DNA of 64,000 bases from Thermomonospora echinospora (GTDB taxonomy: Bacteria; Actinomycetota; Actinomycetes; Streptosporangiales; Streptosporangiaceae), in NCBI RefSeq assembly GCF_900108175.1, contig NZ_FNVO01000002.1:435051-499050 (forward strand), given 5' to 3'. Positions 44,807 through 53,216 of the stretch are shown here, one piece after another. How positions within the stretch are numbered: position 1 is the first letter of the stretch; every line of letters starts with the position of its first letter. The translations under genes and the position numbers were made by a program. The notes below the pieces were generated by a model. It made no database searches and was not told the DNA's origin. It saw only the letters and a list, made by a program, of their open reading frames with translations.

Positions 44807-45348
44807 CAAGAGACCTTCACCCCCGGCATGGGGCCGACCACCGGCATGACGACGGTCAACTCCTTCACCGACTCGTCCGGCGACGGATAGTCGGAGTAGA
44901 GGACGGTGGGCTGGTCGAGCGGGTACTCCTCGATGCCGACCGAGCACGCGCACGAGGCCTTGTCGCCGCTGCCGATGCTCAGGTGCTCGTACACCCGCAG
45001 GTTCTTGGTGTCGAGGAGGTAGGGACGGCCCGCGTCGCCGCCGGACCAGCTGCCGCCGAAGGTCTGCTTGGGCAGCTTGTCGCTGTTGCCTCGGGCGCGC
45101 GGAGTGACCGCGTACACCAGCCGCAGCACCTTGTCGTAGCGCTTGAGCGACAGGATGTCGACGTAGACGTCCTTGCCCGCATAGGGCTGGACGGCCTTGG
45201 CGATGGCGCCCTTGACGTGGGAATCGGTGCCGATCTCAGCCTTCGGCACCTGCGCGGCGGACGGGCCGTCGTCGCTTCCGAGGAGGGAGCAACCGGTCGC
45301 CGTGAGCCCTGCGAGGGCCAGGACGCCGGCTCCGAGAACGCGACGCAT
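44806..45348 (-). CDS. Lipoprotein, coupled to the OmpA-family gene
   Basis: A 180-residue protein with lipoprotein signal ending TATGC (Cys20). The mature part contains KAEIGTDSHVKGAIAKAV, VDILSLKRYDKVLRLVYAV and a Cys-rich turn KASCACSVGIEEY. The family is not recognised, but pairing with an OmpA-domain protein suggests a shared envelope role. A strong GGAGGTGACT site precedes ATG 45348, which rules out the longer upstream frame. Confidence 0.75.
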   Translation of the reverse strand: MRRVLGAGVLALAGLTATGCSLLGSDDGPSAAQVPKAEIGTDSHVKGAIAKAVQPYAGKDVYVDILSLKRYDKVLRLVYAVTPRARGNSDKLPKQTFGGSWSGGDAGRPYLLDTKNLRVYEHLSIGSGDKASCACSVGIEEYPLDQPTVLYSDYPSPDESVKELTVVMPVVGPMPGVKVS

Positions 45349-45478
45349 GGAGTCACCTCCGAAGTGTGGGAGAACGGATGCGGCGATGCCGGACCCGTGG
45401 GAGCTGTCGGCAGTGTGCCGATGATCACTGGGATGTGACGACGGTTCGACCGATTCCGGACGATGACCCAATCGTGAC

Positions 45479-45529
45479 GTGATCGGAATCACAGGGGTCA
45501 CTGTGTGGTTGTGATCGGTCACAGTGTGG
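45479..45529. promoter_or_regulatory. Direct repeats GTGATCGG and GGTCACNGTGTGG in the divergent intergenic region
   Basis: GTGATCGG occurs at 45479-45486 and 45511-45518. GGTCAC[T/A]GTGTGG occurs at 45496-45508 and 45517-45529, 21 bases apart (two helical turns). They lie in the 419-bp gap between the lipoprotein and FilP-like genes, which otherwise holds no gene. They could be binding sites of a regulator controlling either direction. Confidence 0.4.
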
Positions 45530-45767
45530 CGGTTCGGGTGCCTGTGAGGTTTTTGCCCCCGTGTTGAGGGCACTCCCGGAACGGTCCCAGCACCGTTACA
45601 AACCGGACATTCCACGCAGCGCGTTCAGATGAGCCCCCAACACGGCAGTGGCGGGAGTACGCTGCCTTTCGCCGGAAGAGGTCTGGGGCCGCTAAGCGAA
45701 ACCGCAAGTCCAGGCGATCAACCGGTCCCGGAACCCCGTAGCCCCGTCACAGCCAGGATTGAGCCAC

Positions 45768-47069
45768 ATGCAGTCCGACATCGACGCCCAGCTCAGCAAC
45801 TTCTTCGAAGACACGCCCCCACGCGAGTTCGACGTGGTGCTCCGCGGCTACGACCGGCACCAAGTCGACGAGCACATCAAGCAGCTCGACAACGAGGTGC
45901 GGCAGGCCCGCGAGCAGACCCAGGCGCTGCAGCGCGAGCTGTCCGACGCCCACCGCCAGCTCCAGGAACAGGAGCGACCGACCTACTCCGGCCTCGGCGC
46001 CCGCATCGAGCAGCTGCTGCGGCTGGCCGAGGAGCAGGCCACCGAGCTGGTCCAGGCGGCCCGCTCGGAGGCCAACGAGATCAAGGCCGCCGCCAAGGTG
46101 GACGCCGCAGAGCTGCGCGCCACCGCCGAGAACGAGGCCGCCGAGCTGCGTGCCCTCGCCCAGCGCGAGGGCGACGACATGCGCAACGCGGCCGAGCGCG
46201 AGGCCGAGGAGGTGCGCACCTCGGCCCGCCGCGAGGCCGACGAGCTGACCTCCACCACCGAGCGCGAGGTCGCCAAGCTGCGCGCCACCGCCGACCACGA
46301 GGTCGCCGAGAAGCGCGCCGCCGCCGAACGGGAGATCGCCAAGCTCCGCACCACCACCGAGCGGGAGGTCGCCCAGCTGCGGGCGTCCACCAAGCGCGAG
46401 CGCGACGAGATCCTCACCACGGCCAAGCGCCAGGCCGACGAGATGCGCGCCCAGGCGCAGCGCATCCTGGAGGAGAGCGAGGCCCAGCGGGCCCAGGCCG
46501 AGGCCGAGTTCGAGATCCAGCTGGCCGCTCGCCGGGAGGAGGCCGACCGGCAGGACGCCGAGCGGCACGCCGCCGCGCAGGCCGCCACCCAGAAGCTGGT
46601 CGCCGAGGCCGAGCAGCGCGCCGCCTCTGCCGAGCAGCGGGCGGCCAAGGCCACCCAGCAGGCCGAGCAGACCCGGCGTGAGGCCGACTCGCACGCCAAG
46701 CAGCTCATGGCCAACGCCCGCAAGAACTCCGACCAGGTCATCGCCGAGGCCAAGTCGCAGGCCGAGCAGCTGCTGGCCGAGACCAAGGCCGAGGCCGAGC
46801 GGATTCGCACCGCCGCGCAGCGCCAGGTCGACGAGCTCACCCGTCAGCGCGACAGCATCACCAGCCACCTCAACCAGCTGCGCCAGCTGCTGGGCGGGGG
46901 GGCGGGCGCCCCGATGATGCCGCCGCTCGGCGGTACCGAGGAGGTCTCCGCCGCTCCGGAGAAGCCGGCCCTGTCCGCGCCCGAGCCCAAGCCCGCCGCG
47001 GCCAAGCAGCCCGCCAAGGCGGCCACCGCCAAGAAGCAGGACGACGACGAGGACTGGTGGCAGGAGTGA
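45768..47069 (+). CDS. FilP-like coiled-coil filament protein (DivIVA-type N-terminus)
   Basis: The 433-residue product starts with a DivIVA-like segment (FFEDTPPREFDVVLRGYDRH, then QVDEHIKQLDNEV) and continues as one long coiled coil rich in Ala/Glu/Arg heptads (about residues 80-370). It ends in a Lys/Ala/Pro tail and DDDEDWWQE. It resembles the actinobacterial cytoskeletal protein FilP, often annotated cellulose-binding protein. The neighbourhood (mce and thiolase) supports this from memory of S. coelicolor. ATG 45768 fits an AGGA site; TTG 45759 is too close to it. Confidence 0.8.
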   Translation: MQSDIDAQLSNFFEDTPPREFDVVLRGYDRHQVDEHIKQLDNEVRQAREQTQALQRELSDAHRQLQEQERPTYSGLGARIEQLLRLAEEQATELVQAARSEANEIKAAAKVDAAELRATAENEAAELRALAQREGDDMRNAAEREAEEVRTSARREADELTSTTEREVAKLRATADHEVAEKRAAAEREIAKLRTTTEREVAQLRASTKRERDEILTTAKRQADEMRAQAQRILEESEAQRAQAEAEFEIQLAARREEADRQDAERHAAAQAATQKLVAEAEQRAASAEQRAAKATQQAEQTRREADSHAKQLMANARKNSDQVIAEAKSQAEQLLAETKAEAERIRTAAQRQVDELTRQRDSITSHLNQLRQLLGGGAGAPMMPPLGGTEEVSAAPEKPALSAPEPKPAAAKQPAKAATAKKQDDDEDWWQE

Positions 47070-47098
47070 CCCGGTCACGCTGATCCGGCCATCCGCAG

Positions 47099-47138
47099 CC
47101 GAGAAGCCTGGAGGGGTGATCCCCTCTAGGCTTCTCGG
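47099..47138 (+). terminator. Strong hairpin terminator after the FilP-like gene
   Basis: CCGAGAAGCCT and AGGCTTCTCGG pair as an 11-bp stem that continues past a G/T mismatch with GAGGGG/CCCCTC and a TGAT loop. It lies 30 bases downstream of the stop codon. Confidence 0.85.
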
Positions 47139-47223
47139 CGTCTAAGAGGATGATGGGCGGTGTGCGCGTGCTCTCCCCGAGTGCCGCGCACACCGTCGCG
47201 AGCAGGTAGGACGAGGAGAAGGC

Positions 47224-48762
47224 GTGCCTGACGACACCCCCCGCAAGAACCGCTCGGTCACCTCCCCTCCCTCTCCCACCGCTCCCCAGGACGAGGAACG
47301 CGTTCCCGTCCCCACCCCCTCTCCCGACGACCGGCCCTCCGCCAACGACCGGCCTCCTGCCGGCGCCTCCCAGGTCGTCGACGCCCCAAACGACGACGCC
47401 TCACCCGGCGGGAAGCACGGCGGTCCCGCAACCGAACACGCTCCGCCCGATGACTCCGGCGAAGACGCACACGACCCGTCCGGCGGGGATGGCGCCAGTG
47501 CGGGCGGGGACGGGCCGGGCGCTGTGAGTGCGCGGGCCGGGCGGGACGATCCGATCACGGCGCACACCGACGCGGTGGCGGCGGTACGGCGTCCCGAGCC
47601 CCGTGTCCCCGAGCACGTGCGCGCGCTGGAGGAAGGCGGCGGCGACCCGACCCCCGACCCGCTGCTCGACATGGAGCAGCGCAAGCGGGAGGCCGGGGCC
47701 GACAAGCTGTCCCCCTTCGGCAGGCCCGGGCAGCCCCTGGGCAAGACGCATCCGTTCGTGTTCGGGTTCACCGCCGCGCTGGGGGTGATCTGCGCCTGGC
47801 TGCTGGTCCAGGCGGTCATCAGCGCGCGCCAGGTGATCGTGCTGATCGTGGTCTCGATGTTCCTGGCTGTGGGCCTGAACCCGGCGGTGGAACGCCTGCA
47901 GCGGGCCAGGCTGCCCCGCAGCGGGGCGGTCGCGGTGGTCTTCTTCGGTCTGGTGCTGGCGTTCGTCGGGGTCGGGTTCGCGGTGATACCCCCCCTCACC
48001 GAGCAGATCACCAACTTCATCGACCATCTGCCCGCCTACATCCAGCAGCTCGGGGAGAACCAGCGCATCCAGGAACTGGACCGCGACTACCAGGTCCTAC
48101 AGAAGGCGCAGGAGGCCGTCACCAACCCCAACTTCGGCCAGTCCGCCCTCGACGGCGTGGTGGGCGTCGGCCGCGTCCTGCTCGGCGGGATCCTCAACAC
48201 CCTGACGGTGCTCATCCTCACCCTGTACTTCCTGAGCTCGCTGCCCACGATCAAGACGTTCTTCTACCGGCTGGCGCCGCGGTCCCGGCGCGCCCGGGTG
48301 GCGCTGCTGGGCGACGAGATCCTGCTGCGCATCGGCGGCTACGTGGCCGGCACCGCCACCGTGGCGTTCATCGCCGGCACCATGGCCTACGTCTTCCTGT
48401 CGATCATGGACGTCCCGTTCGCGCTGCCGCTGGCGCTGTTCGTCGGCCTCACCGCGCTGATCCCGCTGGTGGGCGCGACGATCGGCGCTCTGTTGGCCTG
48501 CACCGTGGCCTTCTTCGACGGGATGTTCACCGGCATCGCCTGCGTGATCTTCTTCCTGGTCTACCAGCAGGTCGAGAACTACCTCATCCATCCGCGGGTG
48601 ATGAAGCGGGCGGTGGACGTGCAGCCGGCCGTCACCATCATCGCCGCCCTGATCGGCGGCACCCTGCTCGGCATCGTGGGCGCCCTGCTGGCCATCCCGG
48701 CCGCCGCCGCGCTGGCCCTGATCATCCGCGAGGTCGTCGTCCCCCGCCAGGACACCCTGTGA
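47224..48762 (+). CDS. AI-2E family transporter (TqsA/PerM-like permease)
   Basis: The 512-residue protein has a disordered acidic N-terminus of about 175 residues and then the AI-2E transporter membrane core: FVFGFTAALGVICAWLLVQA, VVSMFLAVGLNPAVERLQ, VVGVGRVLLGGILNTLTVLI, and the C-terminal PLVGATIGALLACTVAFFDG with YQQVENYLIHPRVM. Members export small molecules or act in osmotic stress; the substrate is unknown. Start GTG 47224 follows GAGGAG. Confidence 0.9.
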   Translation: MPDDTPRKNRSVTSPPSPTAPQDEERVPVPTPSPDDRPSANDRPPAGASQVVDAPNDDASPGGKHGGPATEHAPPDDSGEDAHDPSGGDGASAGGDGPGAVSARAGRDDPITAHTDAVAAVRRPEPRVPEHVRALEEGGGDPTPDPLLDMEQRKREAGADKLSPFGRPGQPLGKTHPFVFGFTAALGVICAWLLVQAVISARQVIVLIVVSMFLAVGLNPAVERLQRARLPRSGAVAVVFFGLVLAFVGVGFAVIPPLTEQITNFIDHLPAYIQQLGENQRIQELDRDYQVLQKAQEAVTNPNFGQSALDGVVGVGRVLLGGILNTLTVLILTLYFLSSLPTIKTFFYRLAPRSRRARVALLGDEILLRIGGYVAGTATVAFIAGTMAYVFLSIMDVPFALPLALFVGLTALIPLVGATIGALLACTVAFFDGMFTGIACVIFFLVYQQVENYLIHPRVMKRAVDVQPAVTIIAALIGGTLLGIVGALLAIPAAAALALIIREVVVPRQDTL

Positions 48763-48822
48763 CCCTCCCGGCCCGCCCGCACCGGCCCGCCTGAGAACGG
48801 CCCGGCCCGCCGAGGTCGTCCG

Positions 48823-49614
48823 TTACCGCGATGTACGGGCCAGGGCGGCCACGAACTCGGCGACGGCCTGGTTGAACAGGTCGGGCTGTTCGACCGCGGA
48901 CAGGTGGCCGGCACGGGGGATCACCTGCAGCTCGGCGTTGGGCAGCGCCTCGGCCATGGCGCGGGCGTCGGTCCGCGTCGACAGCTCGTCCTCGTCGCCG
49001 ACCATGACGAGAGCGGGCGCCCGCGTGCCGCGCAGCGTCTCGAACGAGTCCCCGCGTGCGGCCATGGCCCGCTGTGCCCAGGCCGCCGCGAGCGCCGGCG
49101 CCGCCTGGACCAGCCCGCGCACCCGCCCGTACACCAGCGCCCGCTGCCGCATCGTGGTGGGACCCACCAGGAACGGGAGCACCTCGTCCACCAGCACGCG
49201 GGTGCCGCCCTCGTGCTCCAGCCGCTCGGCCTGCCGCAGCCGGACGTCTCTGGCCTGCTCGGTGTCCGCGCTCGCCTTCGTGCCGGCCAGCACCAGCCCC
49301 AGCACCCGGTCCGGATGCCGCCGGCACAGGGCCATCGCCACGTAGCCGCCCATGGACAGCCCGCCGATCACCGCGCGGTCGATGCCCTTGACGCGCAGCA
49401 TCCGGGCCACGTCGTCGGCCATCACGTCCACCGACGGCTCGTCCTCGCCCAGCACCGAGCCGCCGAAGCCGCGCAGGTCGGGTGTGATCACGCGGAAGCG
49501 GCCACCGAGCCCCTCCCGCTGCGCCAGCCACATCGCCGACGACAGCGGAAACGCGTGCAGCAGCACGAGCGGTGTTCCCCCGCCGACATCCCTGGCGTAC
49601 AGCTGGACGGTCAT
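48823..49614 (-). CDS. Alpha/beta fold hydrolase
   Basis: A 263-residue alpha/beta hydrolase. The oxyanion region is LVLLHAFPLSSAMWLAQ, the nucleophile elbow GGLSMGGYVAMALC, the acid VMVGDEDELSTRTDA and the His RAGHLSAVEQPDLF. It resembles 3-oxoadipate enol-lactonase-like hydrolases, but substrate is not set. ATG 49614 follows GGGAGAGG. Confidence 0.88.
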   Translation of the reverse strand: MTVQLYARDVGGGTPLVLLHAFPLSSAMWLAQREGLGGRFRVITPDLRGFGGSVLGEDEPSVDVMADDVARMLRVKGIDRAVIGGLSMGGYVAMALCRRHPDRVLGLVLAGTKASADTEQARDVRLRQAERLEHEGGTRVLVDEVLPFLVGPTTMRQRALVYGRVRGLVQAAPALAAAWAQRAMAARGDSFETLRGTRAPALVMVGDEDELSTRTDARAMAEALPNAELQVIPRAGHLSAVEQPDLFNQAVAEFVAALARTSR

Positions 49615-49765
49615 CGGGCCTCTCCCGTCCGGCGCACCCACTGGTCCATCACGGTGCGCCTCCTCTCTCGGCGATCCGGGCAGCCGTCACATGCGCGACA
49701 GTTAGGTAATCGTCACCCCGAATCGGCCGGTGGTGGAGGCGGTGGCCGCGATCGGACGCGGGAGT

Positions 49766-50482
49766 TTAGCCCGCGGGCCACTCCTCCGGCAGGGGATGCG
49801 CCTGGGGCGCCACCCGTTTGACGACCTCGTTCAGCACGATCCGCACGTACGGCTCGCCCACCCACAGGTGCTTGGCCCCGTCGACCCCGACCACCTCAGC
49901 CTGCGGGATCCGCTTGAACCGCTCACGCGCCTCCGGGGGACGCAGGTAGTCGTCGTGCTCGGGCACCAGCGCGACCACCGGCCGCCCGTCGGCACCCCAC
50001 GCGTCCAGGTCGGCGTCCGTCGCCCGGTGCAGTGGCGGGCTGAGCAGCAGCAGACCCTGCACCAGCGGGTCCCGGCCCCACTTGAGCGCCAGCTCCGTGC
50101 CGAACGACCAGCCGAGCAGCCAGGGGCGGGGCAGATCGTGGTACTCGGCGTACTCCAACGCGGCGGCGACGTCGTACTTCTCCGTCTCGCCGCCGCCGAA
50201 CGAGCCCTGGCTGACCCCGCGCTCGGACTCGGTGCCCCGCGTGTTGAAGCGCAACACCGCCAGCCCCGCCAGCGCGGGCAGCCGGTACGACGCCTTGCGG
50301 ATCACATGGCTGTCCATCATCCCGCCGTGCGTCGGCAGCGGATGCAGGCACACCAGCGTGGCCACCGGGTCCCGGTCCACCGGCACCGCCAGCTCTCCGA
50401 CCAGTTCCAGCCCGTCCGCGGTGTGCAGCGTGATGTCCGTCCGCGCCGCGGGCAGCACCGTACTCGCCCTGATCTCCCCCAT
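49766..50482 (-). CDS. Alpha/beta hydrolase of the dienelactone hydrolase-like type
   Basis: The 238-residue protein has LVCLHPLPTHGGMMDSHVIR, the elbow LLGWSFGTELALKWG and VALVPEHDDYLRPPEARERF with the His in DGAKHLWVGEPYVR. It resembles small serine hydrolases with an HPxPxxGG opening. The start ATG 50482 follows GAGGAGG, so the longer frame to 50575 is rejected. The substrate is unknown. Confidence 0.85.
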   Translation of the reverse strand: MGEIRASTVLPAARTDITLHTADGLELVGELAVPVDRDPVATLVCLHPLPTHGGMMDSHVIRKASYRLPALAGLAVLRFNTRGTESERGVSQGSFGGGETEKYDVAAALEYAEYHDLPRPWLLGWSFGTELALKWGRDPLVQGLLLLSPPLHRATDADLDAWGADGRPVVALVPEHDDYLRPPEARERFKRIPQAEVVGVDGAKHLWVGEPYVRIVLNEVVKRVAPQAHPLPEEWPAG

Positions 50483-50879
50483 CACCCTCCTCAAGCCGAA
50501 CCCCACCGTAACGCCCCAATCGACCCCCACCGAGTACCCACCCGCTCCACCACCATCCGGCCCGGCTGAGCGCACGGTGCCTGCCGCATCGACGCAAGCT
50601 CGGCGGAGGGCATGTCCGACAACCGGTGGGGGCTTCGGTGGCCGGAGCCAAGCGGCACAGGTTCACCTCGACGAACGTTTCAGCAGGCAGGTCGGCCCCA
50701 CTACTGGTCGGGCACCCTCCGGCGGACGGACCTGCGTGAGGAGCAGCCGTCCGTCTCTCGTCCAGGGGCTACACGCCTGTGATAGAGCCGTACGACGGAC
50801 GACAGGCGTCCCGAACGGGTGGCGCTCGGTCGGGTGAAAGTGTTTGCGGCCCGTGTCGGCGATGACCATGCTGGCGGTC
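50483..50879. other. Gap between divergent genes, nothing recognised
   Basis: The 397 bases between the hydrolase and GNAT genes contain only short frames. A stretch of lower GC (GGGTGAAAGTGTTTGCGG, near 50835) may hold a promoter for the acetyltransferase. I see no hairpin, repeat or small gene with a ribosome site. Confidence 0.4.
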
Positions 50880-51368
50880 ATGTTGGTGAGAGCGGCGACT
50901 GCGGACGACTGGCCTGCGATGTGGTCGTTCATGGAGGGCATCGTGCGGGCGGGCGAGACGTTCTCCTGGGACCGGGACACCACCGAGTCCCAGGCCCGGC
51001 AGATGTGGTTCCCGGACCCGCCGGGTCGTACGTTCGTCGCCGTGGACGCGGACGGGACCGTCCTCGGTACCGCCAACAGCGTCCGCAACCACCGTGGCGG
51101 GGCCTCGCACATCTCCAGCGCCAGTTTCATGGTCGATCCGGTGTACTCCGGCCGGGGCGTGGGCAGGAGGCTCGGCGAGCACGTCCTGGAACAGGCCCGC
51201 CGGGACGGTTTCCGGGCAATGCAGTTCAACGCCGTCGTCGAGACCAACACCCGGGCGGTGTCGCTGTGGAGGTCGCTCGGCTTCGAGGTGCTGGCCACCA
51301 TCCCCGAGGGCTTCCATCACCCGGTCCACGGCCATGTCGGCCTGCACATCATGTACCGGCGGCTCTGA
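50880..51368 (+). CDS. GNAT family N-acetyltransferase
   Basis: A GNAT enzyme of 162 residues from ATG 50880 (MLVRAATADDWPAMW). The acetyl-CoA site is FMVDPVYSGRGVGRRLGEH, and a later motif is NTRAVSLWRSLGFEVLATI. Upstream in-frame starts at 50844 and 50862 cannot be excluded. The acetyl acceptor is unknown. It is convergent with the gene at 51467. Confidence 0.9.
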   Translation: MLVRAATADDWPAMWSFMEGIVRAGETFSWDRDTTESQARQMWFPDPPGRTFVAVDADGTVLGTANSVRNHRGGASHISSASFMVDPVYSGRGVGRRLGEHVLEQARRDGFRAMQFNAVVETNTRAVSLWRSLGFEVLATIPEGFHHPVHGHVGLHIMYRRL

Positions 51369-51466
51369 CCTTCGCCGCGAGTCCCACCGGTTTCCGGATG
51401 CTCTCCGCCTGCCGGGTGGCAGACCCGCCGGCTCTCATGCGGCTCAGCGGCAGGGGCCGTTAAGGC

Positions 51467-51790
51467 TCAGTACCGGGGGGCGTTGCGCGATCTCTGGACC
51501 CTGGGTCCGCGCTGGAAGCGGGCGCGCCAGCACGGCTTGTGCCAGTGGCGGCGGTCGTCCGGGCCGCCTCGGTCGGCGGGCCAGGCCACCACATGGCCGA
51601 TGCCCGGCGCGATCTCGTGGTCGCACCCCGGGCAGCGGTACGGCTTGATGGCGTTCGCCGGGGCGATCGTCCGGACGATCCATTCACCGTCCGGCCCCTC
51701 CTCCCGATCCTCCAGCCCGGACGACCAAGCGCCGCCACCGTATGACCTTCCGTCCTGCCTTGGGGGGCGCCTGTTCCTGCGCGGGCTCAT
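51467..51790 (-). CDS. Small conserved actinobacterial protein (often annotated ATP/GTP-binding)
   Basis: A 107-residue basic protein with a zinc-ribbon-like centre: IKPYRCPGCDHEIAPGIGHV, then RRHWHKPCWRARF. The CxxC plus HxxxC spacing suggests a bound metal. Similar Streptomyces proteins are labelled ATP/GTP-binding, but no P-loop is visible. ATG 51790 is the simple start; an in-frame GTG at 51829 would add 13 residues encoded by the 80-bp repeat. Confidence 0.8.
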   Translation of the reverse strand: MSPRRNRRPPRQDGRSYGGGAWSSGLEDREEGPDGEWIVRTIAPANAIKPYRCPGCDHEIAPGIGHVVAWPADRGGPDDRRHWHKPCWRARFQRGPRVQRSRNAPRY

Positions 51791-51937
51791 GCCGATCAGC
51801 CTACGGCCGCCCGGACACCCGTCCGTCACGCCAGCGCCCCGGATCGACACACCGACCTGCGCGGGCTCATGCCGATCGGCCTACGGCCGCCCCGACACCC
51901 GTCCGTCACGCCGGCGCCCCGGATTGCCAACACCGAA
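51778..51937. repeat. Two tandem 80-bp repeats over the start of the 51467-51790 gene
   Basis: Units 51778-51857 and 51858-51937 match over the first 65 or so bases with three mismatches and diverge at the far end. Both contain the reverse-strand start CATGAGCCCGCGCA (as ATGAGCCCGCGC). The second copy makes a 14-codon ORF (51870-51826) whose TGA overlaps a GTG in frame with the real gene (GTGA at 51826-51829). Confidence 0.9.
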
Positions 51938-51989
51938 CCGACGCGCGGAATCCCTGTCCGGACGCCGATCGGCCCGCAGAGCCCCACAG

Positions 51990-52170
51990 GACCGATGCTC
52001 ACGGAAGGCCCTGCCGGGTACTGGCCGGCGCACACAAACCGGCGCCACGGAAGCCCTCCCCGTGCTCAGTGAGCCAGACTCTCAAACCGGCCTTCACAGA
52101 AGCTCTGGCGAGCGCTGCCCGGCGCGGAGAATCGGCACTCACAATAAGCCCGCCCGTGGAGGCTCTGCCG
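51990..52170. repeat. Degenerate repeats of about 50 bp
   Basis: The motif ACGGAAG(G)CCCT and variants recur at 52001, 52047, 52096 and 52156, with partly conserved spacers (ACAAACCGGCG and TCAAACCGGCC). With the 80-bp repeats they fill the 393-bp gap before the AbiEi-like gene. No gene is seen. Confidence 0.4.
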
Positions 52171-52183
52171 TGGGCGGGTGGGG

Positions 52184-53029
52184 TCAGGGGGGCCGGTGGC
52201 GGCGGAGGCGGGTGAGTTTGGCGGCGATGCGGTCCAGCCGGGCGGGGGCGGGGCTCCAGCCTCGGTGCATGAGGATGGTGGTCAGAGTCTCCAGGAAGGG
52301 TGCCGGGTTGAACAGGACGTCCTCCTTGGTGACGACGATGATCTCCCAGCCGTGGTGCTCGCGGATCCAGGTGCGGCGGGCGGCGTCGCGGCGGCAGTGG
52401 GCACGGGCGGTGTGGAATTCCTCACCGTCGTACTCCACTGCGGTGAGGTGGTCCTCATAACCCATGTCGAGGAAGAACCTGGGGCGGCCGGACGAGGGCA
52501 CGGGGATCTGGGTGCGGGGGCGGGGCAGCCCGGCGTCCATGACGCGGATCCTGGTGTAGGTCTCACCGGGGAGCATCGCTCCAGCGTCGGCCAGGGTGAG
52601 GACCTCACGCAGGCGCCGCGCGTGGGTCTCACCGGTCAGCAGGCGCATGCGCCTGCGGAGCAGAGCGGCATCGGTGCCGGCGCGTAAGAACTGGTCGAGT
52701 GCGGCTATCGCCTCCAGACGCGGAAGCCAGCGGGCACAGTCCAGCGCGGTGCGTTCGCGTGTGGTGACGCGTACGCCGTCCAGGTAGGTGACGTCCTCGG
52801 CGGGCAGGTGCCCTCCGCGCGTCCGGCAGCCGGGGATATCGGGCGACGCACGACCGGCCGGAACGGCCAGCTCGATGGGGCGGTCGGCCCGGCCGACGCC
52901 CATCGACGACGCGTCGACGCCCCACAGCCAGGCGGCGGTGCGTTCGGCGAACACGGCGTGCGCGGGCAGGACCGAAGCCAGGGACCGGACCCGGGCGGTC
53001 AGGACGTCGGAAGGTGACGGTCGTTCCAT
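52184..53029 (-). CDS. AbiEi-like / DUF559 nuclease-fold protein
   Basis: The 281-residue protein has an AbiEi-antitoxin-like N-terminal part with a conserved winged-helix style segment (AVFAERTAAWLWGVDA and VRVTTRERTALDCARWL). The C-terminal part is a DUF559 / Vsr-like PD-(D/E)XK fold: FFLDMGYEDHLTAVEYDGEE, then RDAARRTWIREHHGWEIIVV. Such proteins are abundant in actinobacteria and usually solitary. A toxin partner is absent, so a toxin-antitoxin role is not supported. Confidence 0.8.
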   Translation of the reverse strand: MERPSPSDVLTARVRSLASVLPAHAVFAERTAAWLWGVDASSMGVGRADRPIELAVPAGRASPDIPGCRTRGGHLPAEDVTYLDGVRVTTRERTALDCARWLPRLEAIAALDQFLRAGTDAALLRRRMRLLTGETHARRLREVLTLADAGAMLPGETYTRIRVMDAGLPRPRTQIPVPSSGRPRFFLDMGYEDHLTAVEYDGEEFHTARAHCRRDAARRTWIREHHGWEIIVVTKEDVLFNPAPFLETLTTILMHRGWSPAPARLDRIAAKLTRLRRHRPP

Positions 53030-53216
53030 GCCGTCCAGCCTCCGCCCAGGCCGGCCCCGTCAACAGTGGAACGCGATTCTGTGGAAACACGCACAGCAAC
53101 AGCCGGTTGGCCGCCGGCCGTTCGCACTCGTCCTCGGCGCCGGTCGTGGGCTGGGGCGGCTTGGCGGGCGCCGGCGTTGCGACCGGTTCGAGTCCGCCGC
53201 AGCGGGGACTTCTCCG

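Noticed and set aside
47099-47138. Riboswitch or small RNA
   Set aside because: A near-perfect stem-loop right after a stop codon is explained by transcription termination; no conserved aptamer features were recognised.
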